A stretch of 64,000 bases of DNA. It comes from Methylomonas fluvii. GTDB taxonomy: Bacteria; Pseudomonadota; Gammaproteobacteria; Methylococcales; Methylomonadaceae. The notes under the pieces are model-generated. The model did no database searches, was not told the DNA's origin, and saw only the letters and a list, made by a program, of their open reading frames with translations. Where the stretch lies: the NCBI RefSeq assembly GCF_014850975.1, contig NZ_JACXST010000001.1:1364001-1428000 (forward strand). The letters are read 5' to 3'. Shown here piece after piece: positions 50,627-59,395 of the stretch. The position numbers and the translations under genes were made by a program. Position 1 is the stretch's first letter; each line of letters begins with the position of its first letter.

Positions 50627-52066
50627 TCAAAAATAGCTGCCGTTAATCAGGAAGTGAGTAGCAATGCTACCGAAAAAACCGATCAAAATGACCGGCATCC
50701 ATTTCAAGTGTGCGCTAAAGGAGTAAACGCCTTTCATTTGTCCCATCAAGCCTACGCCTGCTGCCGAGCCGATTGCCAATAAGCTGCCGCCCACGCCGGC
50801 GGTTAATGTCACTAATAGCCATTGGCCTTGCGAAATGTCGGGATGCATGGTCAGTACCGCAAACATGATGGTGCCGTTATCAATGAAAGCCGATAGGATG
50901 CCGACCACAATGTTGGCGATGGTGGGGTCCATGCCGACATACAGCACATCCGAGGCCATGGTCAGATAACCAATGAAACTCAGGCCGCCGACGCTGATCA
51001 TGACGCCGTAAAAAAACAGCAGGGTGTCCCATTCCAGGGTGGCGACGCTTTTAAATACGTCGAATTTTTGGCTTGGTCTCGCGTCGGGAACCGCAACGTT
51101 AAAAAGTTTATACACGTGGGCGAAATCGCTAATTTTGCCGTTGTCTTTATCGGCGGTTTTTTGCAAATAAAAGCCCAGGAATTTTAGATAGGTCAGGCCC
51201 GCCAGCATGCCGGCTGCAGGCGGCAGTTTCAACATGTTTTCGAAGCAGACCGCAGTAATAATCGTCAGTAAAAACAGCACGATCATGGTCATTGCGCCGC
51301 GTTTCATTTTTGGGGCCTTACCGACTGCCACAGGTTGCTGCTTAGGTATCCAGAAATGCATGATTATCGCCGGCAGTGCGAAATTGACCACGGCCGGGAT
51401 GAAAAGCGAGTAGAAATCTTTGAACGGTACTACCCCGCTTTGCCAAACCAATAGTGTGGTGATGTCACCGAAGGGACTGAACGAACCGCCGGCATTCGTA
51501 GCGACCACTACGTTGATGCAAGCCAAGGTAACGAACTTGCGATTGTCCTTGCCCATTGCCGCGATCACTGCACCCATCAGCAGTGCAGTGGTCAGGTTGT
51601 TGCAAATCGAGGACATGAAAAACGACATGATGCCGGTAATCCAGAATAGTTTTCTGTAGCTGAAACCTTTACTGAGCAACCAAACTCTCAGATTATCAAA
51701 CACGCCGCGATCTTCCATTGCGTTGAGATAAGCCATCGATACCATGATGAACAAAAACAATTCCGCATAGCCTTCCAGACAAGCACGGAACGCGTGTCCG
51801 GCCTGCTCGCTCATGCCATTATTCACGTAAATGCCGGCGATAAAGGCCCAGATCAAACTCGCGGCTAATACCATGGGTTTGGATTTGTTTAATTCGGTGA
51901 CCTCTTCGGTCATTGCCAGCAGATAGGCAACGGCAAATATGCCGATAGCCAAATAACCCACCCAATGCTTAGTCAGATTAAGGGCTTGTGCTGCTGGTTC
52001 TGCGTCTGCCCAAGCTAGTAGTGGTGAGCAGGTGAGTAAAATGAGTAGAAGGATGCGCGAAAACAC
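50627..52066 (-). CDS. nhaD: NhaD-type Na+/H+ antiporter
   Basis: A 479-residue inner-membrane antiporter of the IT superfamily with about 12 helices. Characteristic segments are LAMTEEVTELNKSKP near the start, SSICNNLTTALLMGAV, NAGGSFSPFGDITTLLVW, and a late GVGGSLLAIGSAAGVGLMG. NhaD is typical of halotolerant gammaproteobacteria and exports Na+ or Li+. I chose the GTG start at 52066 because AAGGAG lies 7 bases upstream and the product begins with a signal-like hydrophobic segment; the frame is open 36 codons further. Confidence 0.9.
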   Translation of the reverse strand: MFSRILLLILLTCSPLLAWADAEPAAQALNLTKHWVGYLAIGIFAVAYLLAMTEEVTELNKSKPMVLAASLIWAFIAGIYVNNGMSEQAGHAFRACLEGYAELFLFIMVSMAYLNAMEDRGVFDNLRVWLLSKGFSYRKLFWITGIMSFFMSSICNNLTTALLMGAVIAAMGKDNRKFVTLACINVVVATNAGGSFSPFGDITTLLVWQSGVVPFKDFYSLFIPAVVNFALPAIIMHFWIPKQQPVAVGKAPKMKRGAMTMIVLFLLTIITAVCFENMLKLPPAAGMLAGLTYLKFLGFYLQKTADKDNGKISDFAHVYKLFNVAVPDARPSQKFDVFKSVATLEWDTLLFFYGVMISVGGLSFIGYLTMASDVLYVGMDPTIANIVVGILSAFIDNGTIMFAVLTMHPDISQGQWLLVTLTAGVGGSLLAIGSAAGVGLMGQMKGVYSFSAHLKWMPVILIGFFGSIATHFLINGSYF

Positions 52067-52292
52067 GGGTGAACTCCTTTCAATAACTGGGTGCTGGACA
52101 GTCACGGTAGGGAGTGAGTTCCTCGACCGTGACTGCTTTTGCCGGGCCCGCTTAACTACGGATTTGGCCATCACGATATTACAAAGTTTGTAACTTTACA
52201 GCGAGTGTAGTTTAGCATCGCTAAAGCCGGGATATTCCGCTAGGAATGCTTCGGTTTTATATGCTTAACCCTGCCATCAAATCCAATATATT

Positions 52293-52356
52293 CGTCACTC
52301 CCGCTCAGGCGGGAATTTGTTAAAGCCTTTTGTCTCCCGCCTGAGCGGGAGCGACG
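52293..52356. repeat. REP-like inverted pair
   Basis: Left unit CGTCACTCCCGCTCAGGCGGGA (52293-52314) and right unit TCCCGCCTGAGCGGGAGCGACG (52335-52356) are near-perfect reverse complements; each also contains its own small hairpin (CCCGC-TCAG-GCGGG type). They lie in the gap between nhaD and the fused oxidoreductase gene. The right unit matches the element at 35377-35400. Confidence 0.85.
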
Positions 52357-52413
52357 ATATGGGCCGGGTCTGTAGTCTACCGGGAATAGACTTAACGTCT
52401 GCCTATATTGCTA

Positions 52414-55400
52414 TCATTCGGCTTCCAGCAAATACGTCAGCCAAAGCGAAGACAGTTTTTCCTGTACCGTATTCTGCCGCAGACGGGCTGCCAGATTCGG
52501 GAAGTCCACATAATCCAGCGCCTGATCCTGGTTGTAACAGGAATACATAAAGCTCTCTTCGCCGCTTTCCGGGTCCACGTGTTTGCATAAGCATTGGGCG
52601 CAGACGCCTTTCATCATGCATTGCATCGGCGAGTTGATTGAGCCGACTGCCTCGTGGCCTTCCTTCAAGTACGGTTTCAAAGCGGCAAAGCGTGCCGCTT
52701 TTACCGCTGCCATCATCCTATCTGAGCCGATGACGATCAGGTGATCCACGTCTTGCAGACGTATACTGGTTTCACCCAATTTTCCGGTGGCGTAAGACAC
52801 CATGGCTTCGACGATATTGCCAACAAAGGTTTTATCCTGTGGCCGAGTGACCGGGATCGCTTCGTTGCCGGGTCTGTCGTCTACCGCCCAAACAATCACG
52901 TCGGAAGCTTCTTCAATTTCAGGAACCTTGAACAAGTCTTCACTGTTACGGTAACCCGCGAAATACAGCACCTTGTTTCCGGCATTGCGCATGGCTTTAC
53001 CGATTGAGAACAATACTGCGTTACCCAAACCGCCGCCCAGCAGCAAAACGGTTTTACCGGTTGGAATTTCGGTTGGCGCACCAGTTACGCCCATTAATAC
53101 CAGCGGATCGCCGACTTTCCAGGTCGCGCATAAACGGCTGGAACTACCCATTTCCAGGGCAATCAAAGATACCAGACCTTTTTCCTTGTTTACCCAGGCG
53201 CCGGTCAAAGCCAAGCCTTCGGCGGCTAGCGTGGTGCCTTCGACTACAGGGGCCAATGATTCGTAGTTTTGTACCCGATAGAATTGGCCGGGCTCGAAAT
53301 GTTTGGCAGCGGCTGGTGCTTTGATGACCACTTCGATGATGGTGGGGGTTAGACGATTCACTTCGACAACATGCGCCAGGAAAGTCGCATCCAGTCTGTC
53401 CTGCAGGTCGCGTAACTGTGCATCGCGTTGTGGTTGTTGCGCGGCGTCCAATCCAGCAATCTCGTTGGCGAACAGTTTGACGATATACGGGTAACCGTCT
53501 TTGGCGCTGGCCATGGCTTTTACCACGTTGCCGGCATAAACCGGATGGTTGTCGCCATAGAAAGTGATGTAGCGGCCGTTGCTGAGATAGGACGTAAACG
53601 GTGCCGGTTTGCCCACTTTGACTTGCGCTTCGTCGGCCATCGGCGCCAGTTGCGCCTTGCCGACCAGCCAGTCGGGTTCGTGGCGTTTGTAGAATTTACC
53701 TTCCATCGCGAAAGTGCGCGGATGCTCCGATTGGTAGATCGTGTTGGGCGCAGTGCCTGCCGCGATGAACAAGCCGCGCAGTTTCACTTCCACTTCATCG
53801 GTTTTGCGCCATTTACCGTCTTGCTCGGTCAGCCTCTCAAAGCGTACGGCTTGCAAATGGCCGTATTGGTCTTCGATGGCTTCCAATGGACTCATGCCTT
53901 CGGCCAAGTAAATGCCTTCGGAGAGCGCTTCGTGGATTTCTTCGTGGTTTTGGCGGTAAGCGGGTGAGTCCTTGATGCCTTTACGGTAGAACAGCGTCAC
54001 GCCGCCCCATTGTTTCAGGAAAGGCAGGAAATTAGGCGTTTCACCGGCAGCAGCAGCGCGTTCTCGCTCCTGTTCGATGACGCGGCCATGCGCTAAGAAT
54101 TCTTCCAGAATCTCCAGTTCTTCGCCATCGTAACGGCTGCGTACCGTCGCTTCGCCGTATTTGGCCACCAGTTTTTCGTAGCGATGCAAAATCTTGCTGA
54201 CTTGGCCGGGGTAGTAGGCGAGTAACTCGGTGGTGGTGTCGATAGCGGTCAAGCCGCCGCCGATGACGCCGGCGGGCAGACGTACCTGCAAATTAGCCAG
54301 CGAAGATTCTTTGGCCGCGCCGGTCAATTGCAAGCCCATCAAGAAGTCTGAGGCTTTGCGGATGCCGCGGGTCATGTTGTTTTTCAGGTCGATCACAGTC
54401 GGTTTGCCGGCGCCGCTGGCAATGGCGATGTGGTCGAAACCCATTTCCCAGGCTTCATCAATGGTGATGGTGCCGCCGAAACGCACGCCGCCGTAGCATT
54501 TGAACGCGTTGCGACGAAGCAAAGTCAGGTAAATGACTTTCAAAAAGTTTTTATCCCAACGCACGGTAATCCCGTATTCGGCCACGCCGCCGAAGCCGAG
54601 TAACACTCGTTTATCCAGATCTTCGTAAAGGTCTTGGAAGTCCATGATAGGCATCGGCACGTTATCGCGGTCGCCAGTCAGATGTAACGGTAGCGGCTCG
54701 ATTTTCAAGGCATCGATACCCACCACGCCAAAACCTTCGTTCAGCAAATAATGCGACAAGGTATAACCGGCCGGACCCATGCCGGCGACCAGCACATTTT
54801 TGCCGTTGTATGGCAGGGCAGTGGAGCGCTTGATATTCAAGGGATTCCAGCGGGTCAGCAGGCTGTAAATTTCAAAACCCCAAGGCATGAACAGCACGTC
54901 GGTCAGCACATTGGTTTCGATTTGCGGAATATTCACCGACTCGGTTTTTTGGTAAATACAACCGCGCATGCAGTCGTTGCAAATCCGGTGGCCGGTGCCG
55001 GGGCACATCGGGTTGTCGATGATGATCATCGCCAACGCGCCGATATTGTCGCCTTGGCGTTTGACCACGTGCATCTCGGAGATTTTTTCTTCCAGCGGGC
55101 AACCGGTCATTAGTGCGCTCAAATGATTGGTTTTGAACGTACCGTCTTTTTTGTTCTTGATGCCTTTCGAGCAGGAGTCGTTATCCCGGTCATGGCAGTA
55201 AATGCAATGGTCCACTTCATAAAGCACCTGGCGCTGTTTGAAGCGCTTGTCGGTCAAGGCAAAGCCGTCGCGGCGGCGATGATGGTGATCGTCGCAGGCC
55301 CAGACGTCATAGCCGCTTTGCGCCACCGTTTCGTGGTCAACCAAATTCTCCAGATTGGTTTTTTCAGGTACCTTGAAACTGACCCATTTGGCGACATAGG

Positions 55401-56061
55401 TTTTTAATTCCGAGTCGTGCTGGGCGGCAAAACTCCAGCGACGGACGATGTCCAGCAGGCCGGCTACCAGCGCAGCAGGGCTGTCGTAGCCGGTCAATTG
55501 GTCTTTGAACGCGGCAAGCTCGGCATCGGTAATCTCTGCCTGTTGCGACAAGCGCCATAAATCGGCACCGAGTTGGCTAATCGCCAATTCCGGGTCGGCC
55601 TGGAATAAATCCTGTTTGTCGGCGGCGGTTAACAATCCATTCAGTTGGGCGCGCAGTGCGGCAATATCCCAGCCTTCGATGGTTTGGCCTTTGAACAGCT
55701 TGCTCAAATTGCCGACGATTTCGGTGCGATAAACAAATATCGCGTCGAATTCGCCGCGAATATGGCCGATTTGTTGGTCGCGCACATCGCTGACATTGAA
55801 TAACCGCGCGACGAAGGTACCGACTAGCGGCGCCATTCTTACCAACAATTCGGAAATTTCCTCCGGCTTCATGCCTTCGCCGCCGCAGGCGCGGTAAGCG
55901 GTAATTTCCGCAAACAAGGCGGCATCGTGTTGCTGTACCGACTGATCGAATACCGTCAGCAAATCAGACAGGCGTTTGGCATCGTATAAATCTTTATAGG
56001 CAAATCCGGGAATGCCGAGGGTGAGTTGGGTAAGGTCGCGAGTATTAAGCTTTTGTGTCAT
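52414..56061 (-). CDS. NfnAB-like fused flavin oxidoreductase (GltD-type plus PyrK-type halves)
   Basis: A 1215-residue single polypeptide. The first ~300 residues have no clear family. Then come Cys-rich iron-sulfur motifs (CIYCHDRDNDSCSKG, NPMCPGTGHRICNDCMRGC) and a GltD/NfnB-like FAD and NAD(P) domain (NVLVAGMGPAGYTLSHYLL). The C-terminal ~300 residues are a ferredoxin-reductase domain like PyrK/NfnA, with GGGLGNAVLFSIGKAM and the cluster motif CMMKGVCAQCLCKH. In NfnAB these are two subunits that bifurcate electrons between NADPH, NAD+ and ferredoxin; here they are one chain. I set the start at the ATG at 56061, one codon after a TTG. Exact cofactor use is inferred. Confidence 0.8.
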   Translation of the reverse strand: MTQKLNTRDLTQLTLGIPGFAYKDLYDAKRLSDLLTVFDQSVQQHDAALFAEITAYRACGGEGMKPEEISELLVRMAPLVGTFVARLFNVSDVRDQQIGHIRGEFDAIFVYRTEIVGNLSKLFKGQTIEGWDIAALRAQLNGLLTAADKQDLFQADPELAISQLGADLWRLSQQAEITDAELAAFKDQLTGYDSPAALVAGLLDIVRRWSFAAQHDSELKTYVAKWVSFKVPEKTNLENLVDHETVAQSGYDVWACDDHHHRRRDGFALTDKRFKQRQVLYEVDHCIYCHDRDNDSCSKGIKNKKDGTFKTNHLSALMTGCPLEEKISEMHVVKRQGDNIGALAMIIIDNPMCPGTGHRICNDCMRGCIYQKTESVNIPQIETNVLTDVLFMPWGFEIYSLLTRWNPLNIKRSTALPYNGKNVLVAGMGPAGYTLSHYLLNEGFGVVGIDALKIEPLPLHLTGDRDNVPMPIMDFQDLYEDLDKRVLLGFGGVAEYGITVRWDKNFLKVIYLTLLRRNAFKCYGGVRFGGTITIDEAWEMGFDHIAIASGAGKPTVIDLKNNMTRGIRKASDFLMGLQLTGAAKESSLANLQVRLPAGVIGGGLTAIDTTTELLAYYPGQVSKILHRYEKLVAKYGEATVRSRYDGEELEILEEFLAHGRVIEQERERAAAAGETPNFLPFLKQWGGVTLFYRKGIKDSPAYRQNHEEIHEALSEGIYLAEGMSPLEAIEDQYGHLQAVRFERLTEQDGKWRKTDEVEVKLRGLFIAAGTAPNTIYQSEHPRTFAMEGKFYKRHEPDWLVGKAQLAPMADEAQVKVGKPAPFTSYLSNGRYITFYGDNHPVYAGNVVKAMASAKDGYPYIVKLFANEIAGLDAAQQPQRDAQLRDLQDRLDATFLAHVVEVNRLTPTIIEVVIKAPAAAKHFEPGQFYRVQNYESLAPVVEGTTLAAEGLALTGAWVNKEKGLVSLIALEMGSSSRLCATWKVGDPLVLMGVTGAPTEIPTGKTVLLLGGGLGNAVLFSIGKAMRNAGNKVLYFAGYRNSEDLFKVPEIEEASDVIVWAVDDRPGNEAIPVTRPQDKTFVGNIVEAMVSYATGKLGETSIRLQDVDHLIVIGSDRMMAAVKAARFAALKPYLKEGHEAVGSINSPMQCMMKGVCAQCLCKHVDPESGEESFMYSCYNQDQALDYVDFPNLAARLRQNTVQEKLSSLWLTYLLEAE

Positions 56062-56109
56062 CAAGTTATTCCGTGAGCGTTCGCTTGAAGTGATAAATGA
56101 AAATTCGGG

Positions 56110-57039
56110 TTAAGGCATGTCGTCGACGACGCTGTCCTTGGCAGGCGGCATCAGGTCGTCGCGGCTCAAGCCCAGGCTCAGAGCGAGTGAGCTGGCGATA
56201 TAAATAGAGGAGTAGGTGCCTTTAACAACGCCGATCAACATCGCAATGGCAAAGCCGTGGATGGTTTTGCCGCCGAGCAAAGCCAGGGCCAATAGTGTTA
56301 AAAATACGGTCAACGAGGTCAGAATGGTCCGGCTCAGCGTGTCGTTCAGCGCAGTGTTGACGATTTCGTTAATCGATTCCTTGATGCGGCTAGTGCGGAC
56401 GGTTTCGCGAATCCGGTCGTAGACCACGATGGTGTCGTTGATGGAATAACCGATCAACGCCAAAATTGCTGACAACACGGTCATGTCGAATTCCCAGTCA
56501 AATACCGAGAAAAATCCCATCGTAATGATACTGTCGTGAAATAAAGCCGCGATCGCGCTCAAAGATAATTTCCACTCAAACCGAATGCTGACGTAGACCA
56601 TGATGCCGACAAAAGCGAAGAATAGCGCCAGACCGCCATCGTTGACCAAGTCATCGCCCACTTGCGGGCCGACGAATTCCACCCGGCGCAGTTCGCCAGC
56701 TTGGCTTTGGCTGCTGTTGGCGACGCCCAGCACTTTCTCGCTAAGCTCTTTTTGGCTGATGTTATCTACCGGTTTCAGGCGGATTAACACGTCGGCGGCG
56801 CTGCCGAAATGTTGCAGGTTCGCATCGGCGAAGCCTTGTTGCTCCAGTGTGCTGCGCATCTTGTCCAGATCGGCGGCTTGGTTGTAATGCAATTCGTAGA
56901 CGCTGCCGCCGGTAAAGTCGATGCCCAGATCCAGACCCTTGACGAAAAACGAAACAATGGAAATTAACAGCAGCGTGCCGGAAAAGTAAAAGGCCAGCTT
57001 TCTTTTACTAAGAAAATCAATATGTGTAGCGGAAGTCAT
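56110..57039 (-). CDS. secF: Protein translocase subunit SecF
   Basis: A 309-residue inner-membrane protein with six helices that, with SecD, uses the proton gradient to pull proteins through SecYEG. Family motifs are GIDFTGGSVYELHYN in the periplasmic head, and GYSINDTIVVYDRIRE and LTSLTVFLTLLALALLGG in the membrane part. secD, normally just upstream in the same operon, is absent: trkH occupies that place. The gene lies 48 bases before the fused oxidoreductase gene on the same strand. Confidence 0.94.
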   Translation of the reverse strand: MTSATHIDFLSKRKLAFYFSGTLLLISIVSFFVKGLDLGIDFTGGSVYELHYNQAADLDKMRSTLEQQGFADANLQHFGSAADVLIRLKPVDNISQKELSEKVLGVANSSQSQAGELRRVEFVGPQVGDDLVNDGGLALFFAFVGIMVYVSIRFEWKLSLSAIAALFHDSIITMGFFSVFDWEFDMTVLSAILALIGYSINDTIVVYDRIRETVRTSRIKESINEIVNTALNDTLSRTILTSLTVFLTLLALALLGGKTIHGFAIAMLIGVVKGTYSSIYIASSLALSLGLSRDDLMPPAKDSVVDDMP

Positions 57040-57137
57040 GCCAATGTTCCTGATAAATGGTAAGTGTTGCGATCCGGTTACGCTGAATCTATGTTGTTTT
57101 TATAAAGGGCTTGCGGACGATAAGGCGAAGAATTGTA

Positions 57138-58595
57138 CTATTTTCTCCAGAAAGTGGGTGTAAAAAGCACGATCAGCGTGAATACTTCCAAGCGTCCCAA
57201 TAGCATGGCGATAGCACAAATCCAGGTTTGGAAATCGCTGAGACTTTGGTAATTGCCGGCAGGTCCGACTTGATTCAATCCGGGGCCGGCATTATTGATG
57301 CAGGCAATCACCGCGCTTAAAGCGGAGATCGGATCCAAGCCAGAGAAGATCAAGGAAAAGGTCAGCACCACAATGGAAATGAAGTAAAGAAAAATAAATG
57401 CCAGCACCGCGAAAATGATTTTGTTGGCGATGGGGGTGCTGCCGATCCGAATCGGATTGACTGCGCGCGGATGTAGCAGGCTGAACATTTCCCGGCCGGC
57501 TTGTTTCCACAACAATAGCGTGCGGAACATCTTGATACCGCCGCCGGTAGAGCCCGTGCAGACGGTAATGCAACTCAGATATAACATCCACCACGGCACA
57601 AACGGCGGCCATTTGTCGAAATCCGCGCTCATGAAGCCGCAGTCGGTGGCTATCGATACCAGGTTGAAAGTTACATGGCGCAAGCTGGTAAAGAAATCCG
57701 GATAGGTATTGAAATGCCATAGATAGCCGCTGCAAAGCAAAATGCTGCCGGATACCACACCCAGCATCGGTATCGCTTCCGGGTCGGACAGATAGGGCTT
57801 AAGGCTGCGATTGTGCAGTACGGTGTAGTGCGTGGCGAAATTCATCGCGGCGATCAACATAAAAATTGTTAGTACCAGTTCGATGGCTGCAGAATCGTAA
57901 AAGCTGATGCTGGCGTCGTGGGTCGAAAATCCGCCCAGGCCGAGCGTGGCAAAGGCGTGGCAAATAGCGTCGAACCAACCCATGCCGGCCAAATTTAATG
58001 CCAGAATACAGGCTAAAGTGGCGCCAGCGTAGACCAGCCAGAGCAATCGGGCGGTTTCGGTGATACGCGGGGTGATTTTGCTATCCTTAACCGGGCCGGC
58101 GATTTCAGCTTTGTATAACTGCATCCCCCCAACGCCCAGCAATGGCAAAATCGCTACGGCCAGGACGATGATGCCCAATCCGCCTATCCAGTTTAGCTCG
58201 TGTCGCCAAAGGTTCAGTGACGGTGCCAAATTGTCCAGACCGACCAATACCGTGGCGCCGGTGGTGGTAAAGCCGGAAACGCATTCGAAAAAAGCGTCCG
58301 TGAATGACAGGCCGGGTATGCCCCACATTAGCGGCAATGTGGCCGCGGAAGACATCAATATCCAGAACGAGGCTACCAATAGATAGCCGTCCCGGGTTTT
58401 TACATCGCCGCGAAAGCGCATGGTCACGCCCGAAAGCAGACTGCCAATCCCTATATTCAGCGACATGCCGTTTACAAAATGATCGACCATGCCATCCTCA
58501 AAATACAGCGAAGTGGCTATGGGTAGCGCGTAGGTCACCCCGAAGACCATCAAGATCAGGCCGAGTACAAAACCTAGAGTGCAAAAACGTTGCAT
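57138..58595 (-). CDS. trkH: TrkH-family potassium uptake protein
   Basis: A 485-residue K+ channel subunit with about 10-12 helices, including four P-loop repeats (for example CVSGFTTTGATVLVGLD and TCTGSTGGGIKMFRTLL). The start at 58595 gives the E. coli TrkH length (483); the frame is open for 34 more codons, but that N-terminus is Arg-rich and unlike the family. It needs the NAD-binding TrkA partner, which is not in the window. It lies about 100 bases before secF on the same strand. Confidence 0.92.
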   Translation of the reverse strand: MQRFCTLGFVLGLILMVFGVTYALPIATSLYFEDGMVDHFVNGMSLNIGIGSLLSGVTMRFRGDVKTRDGYLLVASFWILMSSAATLPLMWGIPGLSFTDAFFECVSGFTTTGATVLVGLDNLAPSLNLWRHELNWIGGLGIIVLAVAILPLLGVGGMQLYKAEIAGPVKDSKITPRITETARLLWLVYAGATLACILALNLAGMGWFDAICHAFATLGLGGFSTHDASISFYDSAAIELVLTIFMLIAAMNFATHYTVLHNRSLKPYLSDPEAIPMLGVVSGSILLCSGYLWHFNTYPDFFTSLRHVTFNLVSIATDCGFMSADFDKWPPFVPWWMLYLSCITVCTGSTGGGIKMFRTLLLWKQAGREMFSLLHPRAVNPIRIGSTPIANKIIFAVLAFIFLYFISIVVLTFSLIFSGLDPISALSAVIACINNAGPGLNQVGPAGNYQSLSDFQTWICAIAMLLGRLEVFTLIVLFTPTFWRK

Positions 58596-58716
58596 AGTGC
58601 CCTGATTAAAACCGAAAAGGTTTTGCCGTGTTGTTATAGATCGCCGGTCTCGAACGCGCCAAACAGCCGAGCGCGCCGCAGCCGGCAATTGTAACAAACA
58701 ATCGCCGAAATGGGCC

Positions 58717-58756
58717 TGTCACATAAGCTTAAACAAAGCTTCATATTGTTGTCACA
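58717..58756. promoter_or_regulatory. Two TGTCACA repeats, possible PhoB half-sites
   Basis: TGTCACA occurs at 58717-58723 and again at 58750-58756, 33 bases apart (three turns of the 11-base Pho-box spacing), followed by A-rich bases in both cases. They sit in the divergent trkH / PAP2 promoter region. Pho boxes are direct TGTCA repeats read by PhoB; a phosphatase gene downstream makes that plausible, but two half-sites this far apart are weak evidence. Confidence 0.3.
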
Positions 58757-58873
58757 AAGCATCTCTAAGCTGGTCTCGTCATCAGGGATCAACGTGAAAC
58801 GGAAAATCGACGATTTCCAACTGCTGCATGAAGGTCGCGGTCGACGCGTGCGGCAAACAACGAGGAGCAGACC

Positions 58874-59395
58874 ATGAAGCTGATTTACTCAATTCATAAG
58901 TACGACGTGACGATGTTTACCTGGCTGAACAGCGTTGCCATTCATGCCTATCTAGTGTGCTTTTGCCGCATGATTTCCCGCACCGCCGACGGTTTTCTGT
59001 ACGTCATTCTCGCGGCCTGGCTCTATTGGGATCAAGGGATTAACGATGCGTTATTGCGGGCCATGATCTTGGCGTTTTTGATCGAAAGGCCGGTTTATAC
59101 ACTGCTGAAAAAAGGCTTTAAACGCAACCGTCCGCAACAAGCGCTGCAAGATTTCAAGAGCGTGATTACGCCCTCGGATCAATTCAGTTTCCCCTCAGGA
59201 CATACTTCGGCCGCCTTCATGGTGGCAACCTTAGTGGGCTATTTCGCGCCTGCGTTGCTGCCGGTTCTTTATGTTTGGGCCGCGCTGGTGGGTTTTTCCA
59301 GAGTGGTTTTGGGCGTGCATTTTCCCACCGATACGCTGATGGGTGTGGTTTTGGGGGTTAGTACGGCAATTTTTAGTCTCGATTACATTTTATGA
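58874..59395 (+). CDS. PAP2-family phosphatase
   Basis: A 173-residue membrane phosphatase with about five helices. All three PAP2 motifs are present: KKGFKRNRP (KxxxxxxRP), PSGHTS and SRVVLGVHFPTD (SRxxxxxHxxxD). Likely substrates are phosphatidate, phosphatidylglycerol phosphate or undecaprenyl pyrophosphate at the periplasmic face. A GAGGAGCAG site precedes the ATG. Its stop overlaps the next start (ATGA), coupling it to a glycosyltransferase-like gene, which favours a lipid-linked-glycan role. Confidence 0.9.
   Translation: MKLIYSIHKYDVTMFTWLNSVAIHAYLVCFCRMISRTADGFLYVILAAWLYWDQGINDALLRAMILAFLIERPVYTLLKKGFKRNRPQQALQDFKSVITPSDQFSFPSGHTSAAFMVATLVGYFAPALLPVLYVWAALVGFSRVVLGVHFPTDTLMGVVLGVSTAIFSLDYIL

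Noticed and set aside
50570-50782. Plus-strand frame of 70 codons opposite the nhaD 3' end
   Set aside because: It is antisense to a well-supported gene and has no family resemblance.
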